A stretch of 34,899 bases of DNA from Perkinsus marinus ATCC 50983 (taxonomy: Eukaryota > Perkinsozoa > Perkinsida > Perkinsidae), in NCBI RefSeq assembly GCF_000006405.1, contig NW_003208895.1, positions 33,155 to 68,053 on the forward strand, read 5' to 3'. The notes beneath the pieces are model-generated. The model saw only the letters and a list, made by a program, of their open reading frames with translations, was not told the DNA's origin and ran no database searches. Positions 1-8,000 of the stretch are shown one piece after another. The stretch's first letter is position 1, and each line of letters opens with the position of its first letter. The position numbers and the translations under genes were made by a program.

Positions 1-728
1 TGGTACATCATCGTTACCGTCATTCGATCCAGATTCGATGTCTTCCTGGGACCTACCTATGTCTTCGACTGAAGCACTCTCGGTTACGCATAGTCCAAAG
101 GAGTTGGTAACCGATAAGTGTAGCTTGTGCCCAGCACAGCCCAGATGAGCAAAGGTAACAACCATACGCTCACGAAGAAGATCCATAGCCCGGAAGTTTG
201 TGCTGGCACTGTCCGTAGTGAACGGACATATCTTCGAGACACAGTTACATTTCGGCAGAGCAGCATAGACACTGTCGGCGATGTTGGCACGGGTATGACG
301 ACCTTTCAGATCGATGAAATCGATCAGTGTTCTTCTAAGTTGCCCATTGACTTCGGGATAGTAGTGCCCCACAACACCGATGAAGGATCTCCGCGAAGAG
401 CGAGCCCACACGTCAATGGTCAATTCAATGCTGGGTATCTCCTTAAGTGTATCTATGAAAACCATGTGCAACCTTAAGTGCATTCAATACGCCTACTTGC
501 AGTGTTAGTTGCATGAGCTTTTACCCTTCTTGTAAGCTCTCTGCCGAGTGACCGCCGAGATGGCACTTCGAATGATGTCCTTAGGGCTAGAACAAATCGT
601 CGGAACCCTCTGCTGTTTACGGTCATCAATGGTAAACCCGATTCGATGATAAGATCGGTGACTGTCGAAAGATAACATACCCGAATCCCTCCGTCTTCAG
701 TCCTCTCAGCGAGTCGACCTGTCTGCAC
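1..728 (-). CDS. hAT-family transposase, 5' half (copy A, runs off the window)
   Basis: Read on the minus strand this encodes the N-terminal half of a hAT transposase. Positions 728-497 give a helical segment containing DLIIESGLP and VPSRRSLGRE, typical of the region before the first catalytic Asp. Positions 483-1 are open and contain ELTIDVWARSS (first Asp region), VVGHYYP, then TTDSAS (second Asp region) and GCAGHKLHLSV, the Cys/His motif of hAT enzymes. The two parts are in different frames. A possible 44-nt intron at 453-496 (GT..AG, compatible phase) would join them, but this is inference. Further upstream, near 780-835, a CPRC motif may be the start of a BED-type finger; I could not fit its splice. 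The C-terminal half lies outside the window. Confidence 0.8.
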
Positions 729-955
729 TTCAGCTCGTGGGCTCTGACCCCGCTCAAGCTTCCTCTGCTCACTTACAAAACTTTCTTACACCGAGGACAT
801 TCCACTTGGGTATCGCCAAGCTTCTTCCATTTCGGAAATTCCCGCTCGAGTACTGTCGCCTTGCGCGGTGGCCTATAGCAAGCTGGAACACTAAACTGAA
901 GAAAATAAATACTAACTGCGGTAACCGACACCTAACTCAAAAGTTCATTCATTGA

Positions 956-2179
956 AGCACCTTCCGGATTTGCACGCCAAGTCTGCAAGTCAGCACAGAT
1001 GCCGTCACGGTGCCGTGATCATTACGTGCGCTTTACGTGACCGTGCCGTAAACTTACGGTACGGTACCGTACCGTAGATTTGCCCACCTTCTAGTTATGG
1101 GAGTACACTGATAGGTAGAATATCAGGCGTAATGAACCCAAACACTAGAGGTACACAAGGCTGCATCGGCCATAGGGAAATAGAAGATTTGTACAGAATA
1201 CGAACCTTCATCAGTAGTGAGAAGAATACTATATACGCTTGAAGAATGTATATACTTAGCAGCATATTGTGGTAAGTTAACACAAGCAAGATAGGAATGT
1301 AGATAAGTCGTAATAACATTGGAATGGAAAGAGATAAGACTACAGCTTAAAGGCTTAATACAGCTTAGCTCGAACCGATCAGTATGATATAACTAATATA
1401 TCGATTACCATGGTGAGCGCGATTGTCATCATATCACACATATACTGCTATATATACTATATATGCTGTATATACTTATACCTACTGAGTCTTGCCACGA
1501 GACCGTTACAAAGATAAACGAAACGTTGGAGACGAAGCGTGGAAAGATGTATCCAACGGAGCGATGTTTATCATCTTCATCATCATTATTTACAATATCA
1601 TGTGAACAAATCACCCAATTATAACCGGACACCGCTCTAGGAAAGTACACTGGTGAATAAACGTAGCAGATCATAATACAGTAGAGCAACGACGTTGCCG
1701 CCTCGCAGAGCAACGACTACACCATCTCCTGATCTATTTCAGGAACTACAATCTCTTCAAGTTCATATATCGCCGATTCAATTTCTGATGATCAATGTTG
1801 TTCCGATTCCGTTTCACATTTTTCCACTTCAATTTCATTCTTTTCCAAGTCAATTTCGAAGACATACAAAAATCGACCCACTCGTTATGAACGAAGCAAC
1901 TGGTGGTGCTCCCATCGAATACGAAACCAGTTGTGGAACATGCACGTGGACGAAAATATCCACATTTTCCGTCCAATTCTCCCCTCTTTTCCAACCATCT
2001 CGGAAACTTTCTTGGGTTTATTGTGTGTAAAAAACTTCGAGAACGCATATGCCAGGATGTGAGTGTAGTACACTCAGTGTACACACTCACAAAAACGCTC
2101 AAAAAATCCACCAGACTGTATGGAACAATGCTGGAGCTCTCCGAGACGCTGGAAGTCTTGGAGAATGCCGAGGGGAAGC
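956..2179. other. Non-coding stretch inside repeat copy A
   Basis: Apart from the ACGGT palindrome, I see no convincing gene. About 1440-1480 is an AT-rich run of TATATA steps. Open frames here are short, overlap on both strands and have no recognisable motif. The same stretch is in copy B at about 32170-33395. Confidence 0.5.
1055..1076. repeat. 22-bp perfect palindrome in an ACGGT-rich patch (copy A)
   Basis: The sequence is a head-to-head pair of TACGGTACGGT units, identical to its own reverse complement. It sits in a 75-bp patch (about 1005-1080) rich in ACGGT/ACCGT, upstream of the 5' end of the hAT gene, where a hAT subterminal or promoter site would lie. Copy B has the same palindrome at 32272-32293. 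A role in transposase or host-factor binding is inference. Confidence 0.85.
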
Positions 2180-2422
2180 ATGGAAAGGTGGTTGGTCCTA
2201 TTACTAGTCCTGATTACTGCGACTTCAGAGATGATCTTAGGAAATATGTGTGAGGAAAAGGCTCTCGGAGTCTCGGGAAAGAATAGTGCCGACACTATTG
2301 GCCCAACAGTCGCCACTGCAGCGGAGTGGGTCAACAGCGGAATAAGGCTGGAAGAAGATGCCACCTACTCTGAGCGCACAGCGGGGCTGTGGATGCGCTA
2401 CCTTTGGAGATTCATGTTGTAG
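2180..2422 (+). CDS. Possible small secreted protein (copy A)
   Basis: I do not recognise this protein. The 80-residue frame begins MERWLVLLLVLITATSEM, which reads as a signal peptide with one basic residue, a Leu/Val/Ile core and a small-residue cleavage region. The predicted mature part is about 60 residues with a single Cys and no known motif. The start is chosen because an in-frame upstream ATG at 2120 would bury the hydrophobic core. It is preserved unchanged in copy B (33396-33638), which says little because the copies are so recent. It could be a first exon of a larger gene or a chance frame. Confidence 0.3.
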   Translation: MERWLVLLLVLITATSEMILGNMCEEKALGVSGKNSADTIGPTVATAAEWVNSGIRLEEDATYSERTAGLWMRYLWRFML

Positions 2423-2577
2423 AATGTCTCAAAGTCTCCTTCCCTGTAGTGTTCCCCCAACTAAGCTCGCAACATGCTCGAACAGTTGCAACTTAGATGT
2501 TTCCCACTTGCACTCATGATAATGGTGACGATAACTTTCGTTGTTTAGTTGAGTGAGGAGTTAGGGTATTTGGGCTG

Positions 2578-2684
2578 GATACTCGGAGCTTATCCAAACG
2601 AAGCTATTGTTGGGGATACAAGATCTGTAGCTCTTCGTGATTTCTCGAGATAAGCTAAGCACCAATATCCCCAACCCGAGTATC
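2578..2684. repeat. Compound inverted repeat (copy A; copy B at 33794-33900)
   Basis: The right arm is continuous, 2666-2684, reading TATCCCCAACCCGAGTATC. Its two halves pair with two separate left pieces: 2578-2586 (GATACTCGG) and 2609-2618 (GTTGGGGATA). The 22 bases between the left pieces would loop out and contain their own AGCTT/AAGCT pair. The structure is a 19-bp stem with one bulged side, identical in both copies. Confidence 0.75.
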
Positions 2685-2720
2685 TAGCAGCGCTAAAGAC
2701 AGACTTCTCCGTAATCGACC

Positions 2721-2728
2721 TATATAAG
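2721..2728 (+). promoter_or_regulatory. TATA-box-like motif
   Basis: TATATAAG occurs just after the compound inverted repeat and is followed by about 100 bp of pyrimidine-rich sequence. It could be a core promoter, but no clear downstream gene supports it, and the motif alone is common by chance. Confidence 0.2.
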
Positions 2729-3765
2729 AGATGGCGATCAAGATAGGTGCATTCTCTTAACATCCCATATACATAAGAAGTCTGCATTGCGCCTCCCCCG
2801 CAACCTTTTAACGGGTGGGTAGGGCAGGGTGAACACTCAGGTATCGTCCCCATATCCCATTCCCGCCTACATTTCAGTCGAACTTTGAACTTGCCCAATG
2901 AATTGACCACGTCAACAAAGACATTGTACGTAGATGGCCACGATCGACCTGATGCAGTCGCTGACCGATCCAGGCTGGCGGGGGAGCTTGTCGGGGTGGA
3001 TGCGGAGCTGATGTGTTCGGAGGACGGGACCCTGAGGTTATGACAATCTGCAGAGGCGGAGTTTGTTCTCGTCTCACAAGTTCGAGAAATCTATCCTGCA
3101 AAAACCAATCCAGTCGCTTTTGGTCTGATGAGAACTTCAGAAAGCTTCAGGCAAGGCCTGCTGGGAGGAGGGTGATGTCGTCGAACCTCCTATCTGAGGT
3201 GTACGGTCTCACCCGCCATCCAGAAATGGCAGAACGTGCTGGCCCGCTCTTAGATGTTGGAATCGATGGTTGTAGCACCACTGACCGGGATCACCGCCGA
3301 ATGATGACTACTCAGATCCAGAATCTTAACGGGAGCTCTTGGTGTATTTCGCCCAGAGTATTCTTGAAGGTTTCCCATATGCCACTCTCGAACATGTCTG
3401 GCCTCAAAACGATAATAATATACTTAACAGATCCTTACCGAGAATTCCACGTGAGATTGGTCGCAGTAGCGACAGAATTAGGGTGGTCGGCAAATAGTTT
3501 GTCGAGTGCTGGATTGACTTGGGCATTGCAAGGGCTCGACTTTAACTATAGGCGCCAAGGCACTCATTCTGTCGAGGACCAAAATTGACCTGCTGGGACA
3601 AGAAATGGCGTCAGAAATTCGAGCCGATAACGAGCCTCTAACCGCGAGCGATGGGAGGACTCGGATCTCAGCAATATCAATCCAATTTGCCTCCTGGAAT
3701 TTGCCATCGTTCAGGGTGCCAATGGTCGTGACAACAGTAGCTGAGTCAGTAGACTGTGGATGGCC

Positions 3766-4404
3766 TGTCAAGCTGTAGCTGCACGCCGAGGCGATTTCGC
3801 TCGCCCATTAACTATAACCAAGTAGAACACAGTTGTTCATTACACCCCCATTTTTCCTCTTGTAGGCTTACGTTGCGTCCCAGTATAACACTAGCTGACC
3901 CCCGCACCTCAGCTGTTCCACAGTTTGCGTCCCAGCGAACGAGGGACGTCCGTAAAAGTGCGGCGATTCCTTATGGTAGAGGTAGGAGAGATGCGACAGT
4001 GTCACGCCATCCGCATATTGAATAAACTCAACCACAACACTAAACCAACTCCCTACGACTGCTCATTACATGCCAATATATCAGCAGTGAGATTACCTCA
4101 CATTCATAATCGATCACCAAGGCGAGCGCTACTCGCACTCATGTAGGGATAGTAACCTCCTAATAATGGAACTCAATACACGACAAGTGAGCAGAGATAA
4201 CCTTGTACGAGAGCGGACGTACAATAGAGTAGAACGTATCGGAATACGTTACGTTACAACTTATAACTGTGCTTACGAACTACGTATGAGCTACTACTAG
4301 CTCTAGCCTTGCAGCACCTTAGCACGCAGGGACAATTGTGTTCGGACCGAAAATTGGGGGACAAGGAAACAATGTGGCACAATGGTCGAGCCACTGGCAC
4401 AACA
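3766..4404 (-). repeat. Candidate 3' LTR of the Ty3-type element
   Basis: On the minus strand the tract CTGGTAGGGAGGAA ends at 4405 and the next bases begin TGTTGTGCC, as expected for a polypurine tract followed by an LTR. The other end is put at 3766 because the minus-strand sequence there ends in TTGACA, giving a TG..CA LTR with matching TGT/ACA ends. The right-hand boundary is well supported. The left-hand one is a best guess, because no second LTR is available to compare. Confidence 0.5.
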
Positions 4405-4418
4405 TTCCTCCCTACCAG
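4405..4418 (-). other. Polypurine tract next to the candidate 3' LTR
   Basis: The minus strand reads CTGGTAGGGAGGAA directly before the LTR start TGTTG. An exact 14-bp copy lies at 5044-5057, just after pol. In this family the tract primes plus-strand DNA synthesis. Confidence 0.6.
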
Positions 4419-4524
4419 GTCCGAACCCAAGAGGACCTTAACGGACAAAAGGAACAAGTATAGATACGACCATAAAAATAAAATCTACATTAATTGTTCT
4501 ACAAGCAAAAGAAAGTTACAGTCA

Positions 4525-4857
4525 TCATTCATAATTAATTCTCTTCTTCAGCTTCTTGGGCATAGGGGAGGCCAAGAGGGCCTCGACATACACGTCCTCA
4601 AATGAATAAGGGAAGATCAACATGACGTGGGTACCGATAATCATAACTCTAACCAAAAGAAACGGGCGATACTTCACGCGCCATAATAAGGCGCGCACGC
4701 CATAGAAATAAGTCACGCACCATGAAACCAAACCATACAACCATGGCAAGTTGAGCTTGAAGTAAGCGTTGGCCAACAGATCATAGAATAAGATAACGAT
4801 AGGAGCTCCATGTAAAAGTAGTCTCAGAGATAGCACTCGCTGAATATCATGATACAC
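4525..4857 (-). CDS. Small membrane-type ORF in the env position of the Ty3-type element
   Basis: This is a 110-residue frame lying between pol and the 3' LTR. It shows three hydrophobic segments at about residues 11-29, 38-58 and 66-84, separated by short basic turns, and ends with a basic patch (KKLKKR, residues 101-106). This composition suggests a multi-pass membrane protein rather than a classical single-anchor envelope, and I see no signal peptide or furin-like site. Position after pol is where env or accessory ORFs sit in errantivirus-like Ty3 elements. I recognise no homologue. It may be an element gene, a captured host fragment or a chance frame. Confidence 0.4.
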   Translation of the reverse strand: MYHDIQRVLSLRLLLHGAPIVILFYDLLANAYFKLNLPWLYGLVSWCVTYFYGVRALLWRVKYRPFLLVRVMIIGTHVMLIFPYSFEDVYVEALLASPMPKKLKKRINYE

Positions 4858-5043
4858 CAGTTATCGTTCACTTCGTTATGGCTCTAGAAACCAACAACCA
4901 GAAGTAAATGTCGTCACCAGGGGAGCGGACAAGAGAAGAGGATATCCGCAAAACGGATTATCGTACTCCAGCCGGGTAGTAAGGGAATAGTGAATGGAAA
5001 AGAGGGGGCCCGCGAAACGTAGCTCCGTATTCCGTATCATTTT

Positions 5044-5057
5044 TTCCTCCCTACCAG
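5044..5057 (-). repeat. Second copy of the polypurine tract, just after pol
   Basis: This is an exact copy of the 14-bp tract at 4405-4418, lying 17 bp beyond the pol stop codon on the minus strand and followed by a run of A. The two tracts bracket the small membrane-type ORF. It could act as an internal plus-strand primer site or mark where the ORF was acquired by a duplication; both are inference. Confidence 0.6.
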
Positions 5058-5080
5058 AACTAAGGCGGCCGCCTTAGTTC
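5057..5080. repeat. 24-bp perfect palindrome over the pol stop codon
   Basis: GAACTAAGGCGG joins its exact reverse complement with no spacer and a GCGGCCGC core. The pol stop codon (5076-5074) lies inside it. In RNA it would form a strong hairpin at the end of the reading frame. Confidence 0.9.
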
Positions 5081-8000
5081 GTCTCGTGACTACATGCATC
5101 ACTTGGGGTAGACGAAGAACGATCAGGTCGTAGTGCAAGTGGAATATAGGTATCAGATGAGAATCGTTCTCGAGGACCAGGAAGAGTACCAGTTCGAGAT
5201 CTAGTAGTGTACCGAGGTCGGGATAATGGCATAGACACTATAGTAGATTCCCTTACGGGAGCAGACACTTCTTCCTCGGGAACGGACTCGTCTACATCTG
5301 AGGCCACATCAGGGACAGTAGAGTCCCGGTTAGAAGCAACTGACATTGAGTCTTGCTCAGAGTCAACAGATGACGTTTGAGACGGCGATGATGGGGCAGA
5401 ACGGGCATCCATCATAGACAAGTTAGGGGTCGTGAGGGGCGTTACTTCCGAAACTTGCTCATTGCTAACATCATTATTAGCAGTGGCCGGTGAACTAGGA
5501 ATACAAACCGAGTCCGGGGAAGTAAGTTGAACAGACGAACCGACAGGAGTAGAGGCAACCGGAGAGTGGCCTTGAATGTCAGACTGGACACTAGCAGGGC
5601 CAATATCCTGAGGGCTTACAGGAGGTGGTTGACTTGTAGTACCACCCGAAGGAACGGGCGCCAAGGGAGGATCAGCAGGTGATAATGCTTGGTGACCAGC
5701 AGGAGCTACCACTGATGCTGGACTAGGCGAGGTCGGAACCAATTCGATGGTAGGACCGTTATCATCACGTTGAGCCTGTTCTTGGCGAACTTCTGGAGCT
5801 GTAACATACGCAGGAGCAACTTGTGGAGGACCAGTTACCACAACTTGCGGGCGAAACGAGTCAAGTCCTTGCCAATTAGGACGTTGAGGACCAACTTGTA
5901 AAGTTGACCGTTGTTCTCCACCAATGAGATTACCCAGACGAACAACAGGTTGTTGAGGCCTTGGTGGTGCAAAGACTGCATCATTTGCACCAATTAACCC
6001 TTCAAAACGGACGTGGGGTTGCTCTGGAGGAAGTCCATCAGAGGAGACTATAACAGAACCATGAATACTAGGCGGGGTAGGTTCACGAGGATCACGAGGA
6101 GGTGGAGGAAACTCTTGCATAATCTCCTCGATGTTATCCGGTTGAAGAGGATCAACCTTGATATGATCAACACTTAGAACCTTAACCCGTCTTGTCGGAA
6201 GATGAAATAAGCGGACAACCTTGATAGGATCAGTAGAGCCTATGATCTGAGTAATAAACCAATTAGGCTCCCACATAGGGGAGAGCTTAGTAGGTCTCTG
6301 ATGCTTCATCAGCCGTAGCAGAACACGGGCACCAACAAAGAATCCTTGCGGGACAAGGTTCTGATCATAATGCCGCTTAGCATTACCCGCTGCTTGAGTA
6401 ATAGCCATATCGACCTGATCCATTAAGTAAGCACGGACAGCATCAGTATAGGCCTCATAGGTAGCAGGGTCAAACATGAGATCTGTGGCAGCCATTGGCA
6501 TAGGCAAGAAATCCGAGGGAGGATCACGAGCAAAGATCAACTTATAGGGGCTGAACCCAGTAACCGAGTGTATAGAAGTATTGTAAACCCAAAGTAACGC
6601 AGGCAAATGGGAGACCCAATCAGGGATCCCAATATGACGACGTAGCATATCCAGCAACGAACGATTAAATCGCTCTACCAGTCCATTACCTTGAGGGTGG
6701 TAAACGGACGAGCGGGATCGCTTAATACCCAAAGCTTCCATAACCCGATTAAAGAGAACAGACTCAAACTGGGCACCTTGATCAGAGTGAATACGGACAG
6801 GCGGGCCGAACTTAGAGAAGAGGTTTAAGAGATGAGGTAAAGTCTCTTCTACCGTAGCACGCTCTAACGGGTAAGCTTCAGCCCACTTAGTAAAGTAGTC
6901 TTGCAAGACTAGCAAATACTTTTTACCGTTAACCGCAGGCGTGATCTCCAAGTAGTCAACAGCCAAGGTATGCCATGGCCTTCCAACCGGTACCGGTACC
7001 AAAGGAGATGGAGTCGGACGACCAGCACGGGCAGCAAGACAACCAGGGCACTTCTGTAGGTACTCATTAATATCGACATGCATATTAGGCCAATAAACCA
7101 CCGGTTTCATATTCTCCAGCATCCGTTTCTCCGCAAAGTGACCCTTCTCATCGTGGAAGTAGGCTACAGCTTCGCCTCTCAACGCAGTAGGAACGATGGC
7201 TACACAACGGATGGGAGCAAGTGGGTCTGTCTTCAAAAGGCGAACGAGAACACCTTCACAGACATCCAGGACCGACCAAATACGCCTATAGGGCATATAT
7301 AGACGAGAAGTGAATTCCTTGCGACCCAAAGGAGCATCCACTAAGACTCGATCGCGAACTTCACAAACCACATGGTCTTGTTCTTGAGCTTCTCGAAGTT
7401 TATCCCATGACCATAACGGACATAAAACCACTGTGGCAATCAGGGGGTCTTTCATAGTGTCAGGTAACAAGCCTGACAGTTCCGGATCTTCTGCAACCAC
7501 CACAGAATCTGGAGGAACAACCTCGAGATTTGAACGGACGGGACAAGTCTTAGTAGGAATAGGGGTCTTGGATTCAACTTGCAGTTGTGGTCGGGACAAG
7601 GCGTCGGCATTAATATTCTTAACACCTTCTTTGTAACGGACTTCAAAGCGGAAGTTTTGCATAGCCAGTAACCAACGTTCAACTCGTGGGGACTTCGACT
7701 TAGCCAACTGTTGTAAGGGCCGATGATCAGAGAATACCGTGACCTTGAACGGAGTATCCAGTAAGTAGTGACGAAATTTCTCCAGCGAACGGACCAGTGC
7801 ATAACCTTCTTTCTCATACGTGTGCCACCGAAGCTGAGCACCCGTAAGAACTTGGGAAAAGAACGCTAGCGGACGATGTTCTTGTTCCAAGACAGAACCA
7901 ATAGCAAAGTCACTTGCATCACAACATAACTGGAAAGGGGCGTCAAAGTCAGGGTAGGCGAGAGCGGGCAAACCGGCCAGGGCCGAACGAAGGGCCTCAA

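Larger units (their letters stand above)
1..3684. repeat. Long direct repeat, copy A (uninterrupted)
   Basis: This segment recurs at 26971-34899. Aligned by eye, the copies differ by a few substitutions (for example near 829, 1942, 3081 and 3506) and a few one-base indels, so identity is above 99%. Copy A lacks the LTR element present in copy B and so preserves the empty target site around 344-347. It starts at the window edge, so its true left end is unknown; copy B continues left with more hAT sequence. Beyond 3684 copy B has run out of window, so the right end is also unknown. It could be a recent segmental duplication, a dispersed composite element, or two haplotypes joined by assembly. 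Confidence 0.95.
2423..3765. other. Unassigned stretch of repeat copy A
   Basis: No gene is recognised. It holds a compound inverted repeat (2578-2684), a TATATAAG motif at 2721-2728 and a 191-residue plus-strand frame (3013-3588) without a recognisable domain. The same frame is in copy B (34229-34804). Minus-strand frames at 3478-3771 and 2874-3101 are equally unassignable. The stretch could be old transposon sequence. Confidence 0.4.

Noticed and set aside
1095-2111. Multiple 70-120-residue frames on both strands in the repeat
   Set aside because: Low-complexity, AT-rich translations with no family motif. Their presence in both copies only reflects the recent duplication.
2608-2676. Solo LTR suggested by the TGTTGGGGATA..TATCCCCAAC ends
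   Set aside because: The span is only about 69 bp, has no target duplication, and is better explained as part of the compound inverted repeat.
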